Assembly: GCA_016721005.1 (NCBI GenBank) | Contig: JADKJM010000005.1 | Coordinates: forward strand, 62,001-126,000 | Origin: Flavobacteriales bacterium | GTDB taxonomy: Bacteria > Bacteroidota > Bacteroidia > Flavobacteriales_F > PHOS-HE28 | DNA length: 64,000 nt | Reading direction: 5' to 3' | In this document: in pieces, positions 51,426-60,692 of the stretch | How the letters are laid out: every line of letters starts with the position of its first letter | Numbering within the stretch: the first letter of the stretch is position 1 | Translations under genes and position numbers: made by a program | Notes under the pieces: generated by a model | The model's database searches: none | Seen by the model: only the letters and a program-made list of their open reading frames with translations | What the model was told of the DNA's origin: nothing

Positions 51426-52676
51426 TCACTCTGCTCTTAATGCGTCAACTGCTTTGATGGCCAAGGCCCTGCGGGCGGGTAGATAACCCGCGAAGAGCCC
51501 GGAGATGATGAGTACGGTGAAGGCCACCAACGCTACGTTGATGTCAACCCCTGGATTCTTGAAGAAGTCACTGTCGTCGCCCACCAGCGCACGCGTGCCT
51601 TCGAGCAGGCCGACCGCTGCGAGCAGCCCGAAATACCCGGCGATAAGGATGAGTGTGAGCGCCTCCTGCATGATCTGACCGGTGATGGCTCGTGGCGTGG
51701 CACCGATGCTGCGTCGGATACCGATCTCCTTCGTGCGCTCCTTGATGCTGATGAGCATGATGTTGCCGATGCCGATCACCCCCGCGATGAGCGAACAGAT
51801 CCCGACGAACCAGCTGACCCCGGCGATGACCACGAACAACATGTTCATCATGGTGTAGATCTCCTGCAGGTTGAAGCTGCCGAAGGCGTTCTCATCGGCG
51901 GGATCCACATGGTGCCTGCGCGCCAGGAGGAGCTTGATCTCCTTCTCCATCTTGCTCACTTCCACACCGGGCTTGGCCACCACGTTGAACCAATGCACCT
52001 CGTTGAGGCTGTTGAAGGCCTTCTGGAAGGTGGTGAACGGCACGTAGATCTTGGCGTCTGGATTGTCGCCCATTTGAGCGCTGCCCTTCTTGGCCATCAC
52101 ACCCACCACTTTGAAGTACACACCGTTGATGCGGATGTACTTGCCCATGGGATCCTCCTTCCCGAACAACAGGTTCACCACTTCCTTACCGATCACGCAG
52201 ATCTTGCGCTCCTCGTTGAGGTCCTGCTTGTTCAGGAAGCGGCCCTGTTTCACCAGCACCGCCTCCACCTGGATCACCTCCGGTTCGGCGCCATAGATGG
52301 AAAAAGCGGCTGTCTTGCCGTTGTAGTTCACGTTGTTGCCACCCCGCCAGCCGCCGAGCTGCAATTCCGGCGAGCACAGCTCCAACCCTTCAATGTGCTC
52401 GCGGATGATGCGCGTGTCCTCATTGTCGAAATTGAAACGTCGCCCGCTTTGGAAGCCGCCGTACGGCTTGGTGGTGGGCATGGTCCAGATGAAGGCGCAA
52501 TTGCTCGCGAAACCATTGAACCCATCCATGACCGCATGCTTCAACCCGTTGCCCATGCCGAGCATGACCACGAGCATGAAGATGCCCCAGGCCACGCCAA
52601 GCATGGTGAGGAAGCTGCGCAGTTTGTTGCGCATCAGCGTCAGCATCACCTCATTCCAACGGTCCTTATCGAACAT
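51426..52676 (-). CDS. MacB-like ABC transporter permease (proximal to the adaptor)
   Basis: The protein has 416 residues with the MacB topology: first helix (LRSFLTMLGVAWGIFMLVVM), a large periplasmic domain (residues about 55-270, e.g. NCAFIWTMPTTKPYGGFQSG), and three C-terminal helices (LIAGVIGIGNIMLISIKERT, ILIAGYFGLLAAVGLLEGTR, FTVLIISGLFAGYLPARRAL). KEIGIRRSIGATPRAI is the FtsX-type coupling motif. It works with the ATPase encoded at 53929-54633. Confidence 0.92.
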   Translation of the reverse strand: MFDKDRWNEVMLTLMRNKLRSFLTMLGVAWGIFMLVVMLGMGNGLKHAVMDGFNGFASNCAFIWTMPTTKPYGGFQSGRRFNFDNEDTRIIREHIEGLELCSPELQLGGWRGGNNVNYNGKTAAFSIYGAEPEVIQVEAVLVKQGRFLNKQDLNEERKICVIGKEVVNLLFGKEDPMGKYIRINGVYFKVVGVMAKKGSAQMGDNPDAKIYVPFTTFQKAFNSLNEVHWFNVVAKPGVEVSKMEKEIKLLLARRHHVDPADENAFGSFNLQEIYTMMNMLFVVIAGVSWFVGICSLIAGVIGIGNIMLISIKERTKEIGIRRSIGATPRAITGQIMQEALTLILIAGYFGLLAAVGLLEGTRALVGDDSDFFKNPGVDINVALVAFTVLIISGLFAGYLPARRALAIKAVDALRAE

Positions 52677-52688
52677 GGCGTGGCATCA

Positions 52689-53939
52689 TCATTCGTCCCG
52701 TAATGCTTCAATAGGTCGTATCGCCGCAGCCCGGCGCGCCGGGAAATAACCCGCCAACGTGCCGGCCACCAGCATGGCAAGCAGTGAATACACCGCCGTG
52801 CTGAAACCGATCGTCGGGTCGCGGAAGAACTCACCGCCCGGCACCAGGCTCGCGATCACTTCCACCAATCCTACACCTGCCGCCAAGCCGAAGTATCCGA
52901 ACAAGGTGGTGACGAAGAGCGCTTCGAGGATGATCTGGCCCACGACGTTCGCGGGCGTTGCGCCCAAGGCCTTGCGGATGCCGATCTCGCGCGTCCTGTC
53001 CTTCACCACGATGAGCATGATGTTGCCGATCCCTACGATGCCCGCGATCAAGCTGCCGATACCGATGACGACGATGAAGGCATTGATGAAACCGAAGATC
53101 ATGTTGAACTGACCGACGTTCTCCACGTTGTTCTGCGTCCACAAGGCGCGTTCATCGGTCGGGTCGAAATTGTGGCGCCGTGCGATCGCACTCACCGCAC
53201 GCTGCTCGGCCATGGTGGCGCCCACTGCACTGGCGTCGGAGAAACTGAACATGATCTCGTCCACATCGCGCTGCGCGTTGAAGACCTGTTGCGCCGCGCT
53301 CAACGGGATGTACACGGGACTGCGCCCCATCATGCCGTGGCGGCCCTCGTTCTCGAACCGGTACAAACCGACTACTTGAAAGGGGACCCCGTTCACGTTC
53401 AGCCATTCACCGAGGGGCTCTTCATCCTTCGCGAAGAGTTCCTTCCGCGCGTCCTCGGCGATCACGATCACCTTCCGCTTCTCCTGTTCGTCCACTTCGT
53501 TGATGAAGCGTCCGCGATCCATGATCTGCTTCTCCAACTGCTGGTGCTCGCTCACCACGCCGTGGATGTTGTAGCTGCCATACTTATCACCACGCTGCAA
53601 CCGGCTGTTGCCCCGCCACACCCGGTAACTGCCGCTGATATTGATCACGCCCGGCACGGCGTTGCGCAGCGTTTCCACATCCTCCTCGTCCAGTTGGATC
53701 TGCCGGTTTGTGGGCAGGCCATTCCACGGTTTGCTCGTCTCACCGCCCCAGATGCTGATGCTGTTCTCGGCGGTGTTCCGGAAGTTGTACGCGAAGCCGT
53801 TCTTGAGTCCCGCTCCAAGACCGAGCAACAGGATGAGCATGAAGATGCCCCAGAACACGGCGAAGCCCGTGAGCACCGTCCGCAACTTGTTCTTGCCGAT
53901 GCTCTGCAGGATCTCGCCCCAGGTCTCCCTACTGAACAT
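52689..53939 (-). CDS. MacB-like ABC transporter permease (proximal to the ATPase)
   Basis: The protein has 416 residues and a length identical to the downstream permease, which suggests a duplicated, heterodimeric pair. First helix (LTGFAVFWGIFMLILLLGLG), periplasmic domain (SISIWGGETSKPWNGLPTNR), then VIGIGSLIAGIVGIGNIMLI, REIGIRKALGATPANVV, and VGLVEVIASLVPGG. Start codon is overlapped by the end of the ATPase gene by 11 bp, so translation is coupled. Confidence 0.92.
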   Translation of the reverse strand: MFSRETWGEILQSIGKNKLRTVLTGFAVFWGIFMLILLLGLGAGLKNGFAYNFRNTAENSISIWGGETSKPWNGLPTNRQIQLDEEDVETLRNAVPGVINISGSYRVWRGNSRLQRGDKYGSYNIHGVVSEHQQLEKQIMDRGRFINEVDEQEKRKVIVIAEDARKELFAKDEEPLGEWLNVNGVPFQVVGLYRFENEGRHGMMGRSPVYIPLSAAQQVFNAQRDVDEIMFSFSDASAVGATMAEQRAVSAIARRHNFDPTDERALWTQNNVENVGQFNMIFGFINAFIVVIGIGSLIAGIVGIGNIMLIVVKDRTREIGIRKALGATPANVVGQIILEALFVTTLFGYFGLAAGVGLVEVIASLVPGGEFFRDPTIGFSTAVYSLLAMLVAGTLAGYFPARRAAAIRPIEALRDE

Positions 53940-54633
53940 CGGCGAGTAGTAAGGCAGGGTCCATGTGCGCGTCCTCGATCAGTCCGTCCTTGAGCCGGAT
54001 GACGCGTTGCGTGTTGGCTGCCACGGCGCGCTCGTGCGTAACGATCACCACAGTGAGGCCCAGCTCCTTGTTCACGTCGGTCAACAGGTCCATCACCTCC
54101 TTGCTCGTGGTGCTATCCAGTGCTCCTGTGGGTTCATCGGCGAGGATGATCTTCGGGTTGCTGATGAGCGCCCGAGCGATGGCCACGCGCTGTTTCTGTC
54201 CGCCGCTCATCTCGTTGGGCATGTGCTTCGCCCAATCCTTCAAACCCACCTTTTCCAGCATGGCCAGCGCGAGGTCATTGCGCTTGCGGCGCGCAACACC
54301 TTGGTAGTAGAGGGGCAGCGCCACGTTCTCCACCGCGTTCTTGAAATTGATCAGGTTGAAGCTCTGGAACACGAAGCCGATGTACTTGCTCCGCAACAGG
54401 GCGTTCTCCGTTTCGCTCTGGCCTTTGATCAACAGGTTGTCGAGCTTGTACTCACCGCTATCGTAATTGTCCAGGATGCCGATGATGTTGAGCAAGGTGC
54501 TCTTTCCGGAACCGCTGGCGCCCATGATGCTTACCATTTCACCGGCACCGACATGAAGGTCGATGCCCTTGAGCACGGGCATGATGTTAGCGCCCATCCG
54601 GTAGGCCTTGCGGATCCCTTTCAGTTCGATCAT
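53929..54633 (-). CDS. ABC transporter ATP-binding protein (MacB/LolD-like)
   Basis: The protein has 234 residues from the ATG at 54631-54633 (MIELKGIRKAYRMGANIMPV); the frame is open further upstream, but the start matches the family. Walker A GASGSGKS at residues 38-45, Q-loop VFQSFNL, signature MSGGQKQRVAIARAL, Walker B IILADEPTGALD, and H-loop VTHE. It drives the two permeases, so the operon is ATPase-permease-permease-adaptor. A TACTTTCG box on the minus strand (54668-54661) is a candidate -7 element. Confidence 0.93.
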   Translation of the reverse strand: MIELKGIRKAYRMGANIMPVLKGIDLHVGAGEMVSIMGASGSGKSTLLNIIGILDNYDSGEYKLDNLLIKGQSETENALLRSKYIGFVFQSFNLINFKNAVENVALPLYYQGVARRKRNDLALAMLEKVGLKDWAKHMPNEMSGGQKQRVAIARALISNPKIILADEPTGALDSTTSKEVMDLLTDVNKELGLTVVIVTHERAVAANTQRVIRLKDGLIEDAHMDPALLLADVQ

Positions 54634-54754
54634 GTTCCGGCGTTCAATGCGCGACGGCCCCGAAAGTACCGGGCACACCGCCGGTCACGGCCCTGCTTAC
54701 ATGAACGGTGCGCCCCATGGAGGAGCGGCCACGCCTTCTTCCACGGCCGTTGGT

Positions 54755-54762
54755 TACACTTG
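54755..54762 (+). promoter_or_regulatory. -7-like box TACACTTG before the serine hydrolase
   Basis: TACACTTG stands 4 nt before the ATG at 54767 and is diverged from the -7 candidate for the efflux operon (TACTTTCG, minus strand 54668-54661). No -33 seen. Confidence 0.35.
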
Positions 54763-54766
54763 TTGC

Positions 54767-56284
54767 ATGATCAAGCCACTCCCCTTCCGCCGTTCCTTGT
54801 TGTCACTGGCCATCGCGGTCTGCTTCCTTCCTGCGTTCGGTCAGGATCTGGAGAAACTGGATGCCTACATCGCCGATGCGGTGGTGAAGTTCGATCAACC
54901 CGGCCTCGCCGTGGGGATCGTGAAGGACGGTAAACTGATCTTCCAGAAGGGATACGGGAAGCTCGACCTCGCAAAAGCGGACCCGGTCACGCCGAACAGT
55001 GTCTTCTACTGCGCAAGTTTGAGCAAGGCCTTCACGGCGTGCGCCATCGGGCTGCTCGTGGACGAAGGCAAGGTGAGCTTCGATGATCCGGTGCGGAAAT
55101 ACCTACCGGAGTTCGAAACACCCAACCCCTATGTGACCGAACATTTCCTGGTGAAGGACCTGATGTGCCACCGCAGCGGATGGATCACCTTCGACGGAGA
55201 CCTCTTGTGGTACGGCACGCATTACACCTCTGCGGAGATCCTCGCACGTCATTCCAAGGAACCCTTCACACATGAGTTCCGGACGGACTTCGGGTACAGC
55301 AACCTCATGCTCATCGCGGCGGCCCAACTGATCGAACGGGTGAGCGGCATGTCGTGGGACAAATTCATCACCACGCGGATCTTCACGCCGCTGGGCATGG
55401 ACCGCAGTCGCGTGGAGACCTCGGACCTCGCATCCATGACGGATGTGGCGATGCCCCATGTGCGCAAAGGGCAGGACCCCGATGCGCCGCAGAAGAGCAT
55501 GCCGTACCAGCCGTTGCAAGGTGCGGATGGCGCGTGCGGCGTGTTGAGCACGGTGGTGGACCTGGCGAAGTGGGACGCCATGTGGATGAACGAAGGAAAG
55601 CTCGGCGACAAGCCCTTCATCAGCGCGAAGACCTACGGCACGATCACGGAAATGCACCTGCCCATGGGTGGGCCGCGCGATGGCGCGGCGCTCGGTTGGT
55701 TCCTCGAGTCCGATCATGGCGAAACGGTGATCACCCACAGCGGTGGCATGCCGGGCTTCATCCTGAACCACGCCGTGGTACCGGACAAGGACCTGGCGGT
55801 GATCTGCTTGGGCAACGGCGAGAGCTATAGCGTGTTCGCGATCACGAACAAGATCATGGATATGTACCTCGGCGATGGCACGGCGGATCCGGTGGCCGAC
55901 ATGATCCCGCGCATCGCCAAGCGCACGGAGCGGGAGAAGAAGCGCGTGGCCGATCGCGTGGCGGCGCGCATTCCGAAGACCAAGCCTTCACTGGCAGCAG
56001 CGGCCTACGCCGGGATCTATTCGGACAAGATCTATGGCGATGCGGTGATCATGGAGAAGGAAGGCAAACTCTCCCTCTCCTTCCTCCCCGCGCCGGAACT
56101 ATTCTCCGGCGCGCTGGATCACTGGCACTACGACACCTTCCAATGGTTGCACGCGGATCCTTTCCTGGAGCCGGGCTACATCACCTTCCAGTTCGATACC
56201 GATCACAAGGTGACCGGGTTCAATGTGGACCTGCACAGTCCGGACTTCCACTTTTTCAAATTGGACTTCAAGAAGCAGCCTTGA
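54767..56284 (+). CDS. Serine hydrolase (beta-lactamase family) with DUF3471-like tail
   Basis: The protein has 505 residues from the ATG at 54767, which opens a signal peptide (SLLSLAIAVCFLPAFGQ). Catalytic S84-L-S-K87, second motif Y-S-N in DFGYSNLMLIAAAQLIERVS, third motif HSGG in VITHSGGMPGF. A C-terminal domain (AAYAGIYSDKIYGDAVIMEK) matches the DUF3471/lipocalin-like tail. Unlike the protein at 7790 there is no T9SS domain. Probably periplasmic esterase/peptidase; the substrate is unknown and beta-lactam resistance should not be assumed. Confidence 0.88.
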   Translation: MIKPLPFRRSLLSLAIAVCFLPAFGQDLEKLDAYIADAVVKFDQPGLAVGIVKDGKLIFQKGYGKLDLAKADPVTPNSVFYCASLSKAFTACAIGLLVDEGKVSFDDPVRKYLPEFETPNPYVTEHFLVKDLMCHRSGWITFDGDLLWYGTHYTSAEILARHSKEPFTHEFRTDFGYSNLMLIAAAQLIERVSGMSWDKFITTRIFTPLGMDRSRVETSDLASMTDVAMPHVRKGQDPDAPQKSMPYQPLQGADGACGVLSTVVDLAKWDAMWMNEGKLGDKPFISAKTYGTITEMHLPMGGPRDGAALGWFLESDHGETVITHSGGMPGFILNHAVVPDKDLAVICLGNGESYSVFAITNKIMDMYLGDGTADPVADMIPRIAKRTEREKKRVADRVAARIPKTKPSLAAAAYAGIYSDKIYGDAVIMEKEGKLSLSFLPAPELFSGALDHWHYDTFQWLHADPFLEPGYITFQFDTDHKVTGFNVDLHSPDFHFFKLDFKKQP

Positions 56285-56351
56285 TCCACCCGGGGTTCCG
56301 TTCCGCACCAGGTGCGCGGCAACCACGCGGCAGGCCTGTCCGCCTTAAGGA

Positions 56352-57884
56352 TCACTGCTTCACGATCTGCGCGCGTTCCACCTCGCGGCCGTCCGGCAGC
56401 CTCAGCGAGAGGTTGTAGGTTCCTGCTTCCAACTGCCCCATGCCGATGTCGGCACTTCTTCCATCCATGAGCGGGGCAACGGCCACCAAGCGGCCCATGA
56501 TGTCGCGGATCTCGATGTTGCCCGCTCCTGCTGAAGCGCTGTTGAGGACCACGCGTACGCCATCCACCGTGGGGTTGGGCGCCACGGTCATGCCCGCATG
56601 TGGCTGGCATCCTTGCACCTCCACCATGCGACTGATGGATCCCTCACCGGAGAAGTCCGATTGCTTGACCCGATAGAACATCAGGCCTTCCGACGCCGGT
56701 TCGGGATCCACGAAGAGATACTCCGTGACCTCTTGGGTATCGCCTTGGCCATTCACGCGGCCCGCCTCCTTCCAGTTGATGCCATCCGGGCTGCGCTCCA
56801 CCGTGAAATGGCTGTTGTGCCACTCGCTCGCGGTGGCCCATTCCACCAAGGCACGACCATCGGCGCATTCCGCGTTCACGCGAAGCATTTCCACCGGCAA
56901 CGTGCAGTTCAGCCCTGCTGTGCCGGTCCAGTCGAGCAGGAAGCCGTTCGATCCGGAAGTCGCGGACCAGCCGTTGATCATGATGTAATAGATCTGCCCT
57001 GCGATCGCATTGATGGGTGCCACCCACTGGTCCCCGTACACATCCTCCGAATTGTCCACCGCCCCGTTCCCAAGGCCCGTGTTCCCGTTGCCGGCACCGA
57101 TGGCATAGGAGCAACGGATCGGTGCGCCCATCGCGGCGCAGCTCACATTGGGCCCGAAGACCACGGGGTCGAAATCATCGGCGTTGTTGTTCGGGTTGAT
57201 CGTGAAGGCGAGGGTTCCGCTGGTCTGGATCTGCACCCGGTACCAATTCGTGTAATTCTCCGAGGTCACGCAACCCGCGCATCCCTCGGCGGTAATGCCC
57301 GGGCCGGTGCTGGCATCGTTCAGGTTCACGTCCGAGCACACGTTGGTGGCAAAAGCACAGTCGCTATTGGTGGTGCCGCTGGGTCCGATGCCGCACGGCA
57401 CGCAGGAGAGCGTGGCGGTCCATCCGGCCAGCTGCACCGAGCCATCGGATACGAAACGGAAGGTGAGGCAGCCGCTCGCATTGTTCGCCGTGATGGTACC
57501 CGGAGAAGCAGTGCAGTTGCTCCACAGCGCAGGGCTGTTCTGCACCGGCCCGTTCAGGATGGAGAGGTAGTCACAGCAACTGTTCGGGCCGAAACACAGG
57601 AAATAGGTGTCGTTCATGGCGAACTGCGTGAATGTGGCGCGCACGCACATACCGGCCGCGTTCGGGCAGAAGGTCCGGAAGATGTTGTTCACGTTCGCGC
57701 CGTAGTTCCCCGCCGCTCCGCCGTTGTCATAGTAGGTGCCGGAACAGGTGGTGACCATGCAATTGCCCGTGTAGGTGCTTTGCATGCCGACCGTGGAATG
57801 GAAGTACGTCTGCGCGAACGCACCAATGGATATGGTCAGGCCAAGTACGAGGCCGTGGATCCGGCCGGTGATCGCGCTGTGCAT
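56352..57884 (-). CDS. Secreted CUB-like protein with T9SS sorting domain
   Basis: The protein has 510 residues with signal peptide (GLVLGLTISIGAFAQ). The N-terminal part (STYTGNCMVTTCSGTYYDNG, NNIFRTFCPNAAGMCVRATF, CCDYLSILNGPVQNSPALW) is a cysteine-paired CUB-like domain. The second part is strand-rich with a recurring TNWYRVQIQTSGTLAFTINP pattern. The C-terminal part contains VEWATASEWHNSHFTVERSP, typical of the linker before the sorting domain, and ends with a T9SS type A domain (VAPNPTVDGVRVVL ... GTYNLSLRLPDG). It begins 2 bp after the stop of the upstream gene on the same strand. Confidence 0.85.
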   Translation of the reverse strand: MHSAITGRIHGLVLGLTISIGAFAQTYFHSTVGMQSTYTGNCMVTTCSGTYYDNGGAAGNYGANVNNIFRTFCPNAAGMCVRATFTQFAMNDTYFLCFGPNSCCDYLSILNGPVQNSPALWSNCTASPGTITANNASGCLTFRFVSDGSVQLAGWTATLSCVPCGIGPSGTTNSDCAFATNVCSDVNLNDASTGPGITAEGCAGCVTSENYTNWYRVQIQTSGTLAFTINPNNNADDFDPVVFGPNVSCAAMGAPIRCSYAIGAGNGNTGLGNGAVDNSEDVYGDQWVAPINAIAGQIYYIMINGWSATSGSNGFLLDWTGTAGLNCTLPVEMLRVNAECADGRALVEWATASEWHNSHFTVERSPDGINWKEAGRVNGQGDTQEVTEYLFVDPEPASEGLMFYRVKQSDFSGEGSISRMVEVQGCQPHAGMTVAPNPTVDGVRVVLNSASAGAGNIEIRDIMGRLVAVAPLMDGRSADIGMGQLEAGTYNLSLRLPDGREVERAQIVKQ

Positions 57885-57886
57885 GG

Positions 57887-58330
57887 CTACGGAAGTTTCA
57901 ACTCCGGGTTTTTCTGCGCGGCCGCTTCATAGGCCAGGAACGCCGCGCGATCCGCTGCATCCGATCGAGCAAGGACCACGGACCTGAATTGCGCACGACC
58001 GAGGAGCAGGATCCCCTTCCCCAATTGCGCATCGTCCACCAGGATGTTCTCGTTCGGGCGACGCATGCCGTCATACTGGTGCAGGTCCACCAACGCGATC
58101 TCATTCTCCGTGGCCGCTCGGTACGTACCGTTCTCCAACACCTTGAACGAGGAATCATAGAAGAGCAACAGGCCCACGTACTTGTAATGGGTGTTCTCGC
58201 GCAATTCGTTCAACTGGTCCTCGGTGTATCGCTCGCGCAGCTTTTCCAACGCTGCGGGTCCTTGCGCATGGCCCACCACCACCAGGACCAACACGAGGAT
58301 GCATGTCGCTATTGTTCGCTTCGGGTCCAT
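57887..58330 (-). CDS. Hypothetical exported protein
   Basis: The protein has 147 residues from the ATG at 58328-58330 (MDPKRTIATCILVLVLVVVG), a signal peptide. A TAACTTGC box on the minus strand (58346-58339) is 8 nt before the start and supports it. The mature part is short and mixed (GPAALEKLRERYTEDQLNEL, YKYVGLLLFYDSSFKVLENG). Nothing recognised. It is followed after 2 bp by the CUB-like gene, so the two form an operon. Confidence 0.7.
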   Translation of the reverse strand: MDPKRTIATCILVLVLVVVGHAQGPAALEKLRERYTEDQLNELRENTHYKYVGLLLFYDSSFKVLENGTYRAATENEIALVDLHQYDGMRRPNENILVDDAQLGKGILLLGRAQFRSVVLARSDAADRAAFLAYEAAAQKNPELKLP

Positions 58331-58338
58331 GAGGAAAA

Positions 58339-58346
58339 GCAAGTTA
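58339..58346 (-). promoter_or_regulatory. -7-like box TAACTTGC before the exported-protein gene
   Basis: Read on the minus strand, TAACTTGC lies 8 nt upstream of the ATG at 58330. It is a variant of TAnnTTTG and probably drives the two-gene operon ending at 56352. Confidence 0.4.
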
Positions 58347-58505
58347 GGGGAAGACGCGGGCCGATGCAAACAGGGAACGGCATATCGGATCGGGCTTGGG
58401 ATGCTTTCCCCTAAGACGATGAGGACCGGCCTACGGATGCCTGCTGCGGATGGCGGGAATGCCTCCGGACCGATCCTGTCCCCGGAAGTGGTCACCTTTA
58501 GCCCC

Positions 58506-59843
58506 ATGCCGACGCGGCGGGGTGGCACCCTGATCTTCTTCCTCATCACCCTTGCCTTGTGCAGTTGGCACTTGGACAACGGGCGCAATGCGAACACCAT
58601 CAGTCGCGCGGCGATGGTGGCAGCCTTGGTGGAAAGCCACAGCCTTTGCATCGATCCGTACCAGGAACTCACGGCGGACAAGGCGCTGGTCGCTGGCCAT
58701 TACTACTCCGAGAAGGCCCCGCTGCCCGCTTTGATCGTGTGGCCGTTCTGGTCCATGGCCAACGGGTTGCATTGGATCACGCCCGGTGATCACGGCCTGC
58801 TCACCGACGGGCTATTGCAGTTGGGTGGTTTCCTCTGCGGAAGTGTTCCACTCGCTTTGCTCATCCTCTTGCTGTACCGGGATCTGCGCCATTCGCCCGT
58901 GCCGCTGCCGCGCGGGTGGATCGCCCTGCTCCCTTTCATGGGATCCTTCCTCTTCGTGTACAGCGGCAGTTTCCACGGGCACTTGCTGGCCGCGCTCTTC
59001 CTGGTGTTGGCGTGGCGCATGCGGACCCGCGAAGCGAATGTGCTCGCTACCGCCTTGGCCAGCGCAGCGATCCTGTGCGAGTACAGCCTCTTCGTGTTCC
59101 CGTTGGTCTGGTTCCTACAGGATGCCTTCCAGCGCAAATGGAAAGTGATCGGCGCGCAGGTCTTCGGCGGACTGCCCGGCTTGCTCTTCCTCGGCTTCAT
59201 GAACCTGATGATCACCGGGAAGCCGTGGACCTTGCCCTACGCCGATGTGGCCGAACATGTGGATCGCAGCGGCGGCATTCTCGGGCTTGGCATGCCGACA
59301 CTCGCAGGCCTGTGGGGATTGCTCTTCAGCTCGTTCCGTGGCTTGTTCACGCATGCACCGGTCACGATCGTCTGCGCGATCGTGGCGCTCGTTGCCATCC
59401 GGCGCAACGGGTTGAAGTGGACCGCTTTGCATCCGCTCGTGATCCCTTCCCTCCTGCTGATCGCCATGATCTCCGGACACAGCATGTGGTGGGGCGGCTG
59501 GGCTTTTGGTCCGCGACATCTTACAGCGGTCGCCGCCCTGCTGCTCCTTGCCGCGTTGCCGAAACTGCCGGACAAGCCATGGGCCGATGGCGCCTTGGTG
59601 TGGTTGGGCGTGTGGGGTTTGGTGGTCTCCGTGTCCGCGAAGAGCACCGCGTGGTACTCGTTGCCCACCACGGTCCTGCATCCGTTCCGGGAGATGATCC
59701 TGCCGTACGTGTTGCAACGTGGCTTCACCGTGATGCAATGGCCCGTCGCCGTGGGTTTCTCGCCCATCATGGGCACCTTCTTCTTCGCGATCGCGTTGCT
59801 TCTTGCATTGAAGTACATGCGCCGGACCCCTCCTTCCACCTGA
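58506..59843 (+). CDS. Polytopic membrane protein, GT39-like
   Basis: The protein has 445 residues from the ATG at 58506 (MPTRRGGTLIFFLITLALCS). About ten hydrophobic helices. The first loop GRNANTISRAAMVAALVESH and then DKALVAGHYYSEKAPLPALI recall the loop of ArnT-like GT39 enzymes, in which lysine-proline motifs lie in this place. Probable glycosyltransferase of the GT-C type using a polyprenyl-phosphate donor; the match is weak. Its stop TGA (59841-59843) overlaps the rsmE start. Confidence 0.65.
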   Translation: MPTRRGGTLIFFLITLALCSWHLDNGRNANTISRAAMVAALVESHSLCIDPYQELTADKALVAGHYYSEKAPLPALIVWPFWSMANGLHWITPGDHGLLTDGLLQLGGFLCGSVPLALLILLLYRDLRHSPVPLPRGWIALLPFMGSFLFVYSGSFHGHLLAALFLVLAWRMRTREANVLATALASAAILCEYSLFVFPLVWFLQDAFQRKWKVIGAQVFGGLPGLLFLGFMNLMITGKPWTLPYADVAEHVDRSGGILGLGMPTLAGLWGLLFSSFRGLFTHAPVTIVCAIVALVAIRRNGLKWTALHPLVIPSLLLIAMISGHSMWWGGWAFGPRHLTAVAALLLLAALPKLPDKPWADGALVWLGVWGLVVSVSAKSTAWYSLPTTVLHPFREMILPYVLQRGFTVMQWPVAVGFSPIMGTFFFAIALLLALKYMRRTPPST

Positions 59844-60559
59844 TGCATCTCTTCCATTGCACCGACCTCGTGCCCGACCTCGTGCAACTGCCCGAGGAGG
59901 AAGCACATCACGCCACGCATGTGCTGCGGCTCGGCGTCGGCGATCGCATCGGCTTGTTGAACGGCAAGGGCGTGCGTGCCGAAGCTGAACTGGTGGAGGT
60001 GGGCAGGAAGGGGTGTACGGCACGGATCGTTTCGCGGGTCGAACATCCACGCGAACGCACCGCATTGATCCACATCGCCATCGCGCCGACGAAGAAGATG
60101 GACCGGATCGAATGGTTCGTGGAGAAGGCTGTGGAGATCGGCGTGGACCGCATCACCTTGTTGCGGACCGCACGCTCGGAACGCGTGCAGGTACGCATGG
60201 ACCGCTTGGAGCGTGTGGCGGTCACGGCCATGAAACAAAGCCAGCGGACCTGGTTGCCCACGTTGGATCCGATCACTTCACTGGAGGACGTGTTGAAGGC
60301 TTCCACCTTCATCCAGCGCTACTTCGGTTGGTGCGAAGGCGAGCACCGCTCCTTCATGGAGGTGTACGATCCTGCGCATGATGGGTTGATCCTGATCGGC
60401 CCCGAGGGTGACTTCACCCCCGCCGAAGCGGATCGGATGAACGCACAGTTCGTGCAACCCATCACGATCGGGAGTGCGCGCTTGCGCACCGAGACCGCCG
60501 CCTTGGCCGCGTGTACGTGGATGAGCTTGGCGCAGCAGTCGAAGGCTATCGGATCGTAA
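59843..60559 (+). CDS. rsmE: 16S rRNA (uracil-1498-N3)-methyltransferase RsmE
   Basis: The protein has 238 residues. N-terminal PUA-like domain (LPEEEAHHATHVLRLGVGDR), then SPOUT domain (APTKKMDRIEWFVEKAVEIG, TLLRTARSERV), with the SAM-binding knot motifs LIGPEGDFTPAEAD and GSARLRTETAALAA. It methylates U1498 of 16S rRNA in the small ribosomal subunit. Starts at ATG 59843, which overlaps the stop of the membrane protein gene (TGATG), so translation is coupled. Confidence 0.95.
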   Translation: MHLFHCTDLVPDLVQLPEEEAHHATHVLRLGVGDRIGLLNGKGVRAEAELVEVGRKGCTARIVSRVEHPRERTALIHIAIAPTKKMDRIEWFVEKAVEIGVDRITLLRTARSERVQVRMDRLERVAVTAMKQSQRTWLPTLDPITSLEDVLKASTFIQRYFGWCEGEHRSFMEVYDPAHDGLILIGPEGDFTPAEADRMNAQFVQPITIGSARLRTETAALAACTWMSLAQQSKAIGS

Positions 60560-60677
60560 CGTCTTGTCGTTGCTGCGACCCGCCCGTACGGCGGCCCCCG
60601 GTCATAGGGTCTCCCTGCTGGCCAAGGTGATGGGATCCGCTGTCACTGAGCCGGGAGGCGCCTTGCATGCCTGAACC

Positions 60678-60685
60678 TACATTCG
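60678..60685 (+). promoter_or_regulatory. -7-like box TACATTCG before the T9SS gene
   Basis: TACATTCG lies 7 nt before the ATG at 60693 and matches TAnnTTYG. A TTG is only 12 nt upstream, so no standard -33 is present. Confidence 0.35.
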
Positions 60686-60692
60686 CTTCCGG

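Noticed and set aside
56598..57932. Plus-strand ORF of 444 codons over the CUB-like gene
   Set aside because: Shadow of a minus-strand gene with a signal peptide, CUB-like cysteines and T9SS tail.
58191..58505. Longer N-terminus of the GT39-like membrane protein
   Set aside because: It would overlap the upstream divergent gene and add soluble sequence before the first helix; the ATG at 58506 fits better.
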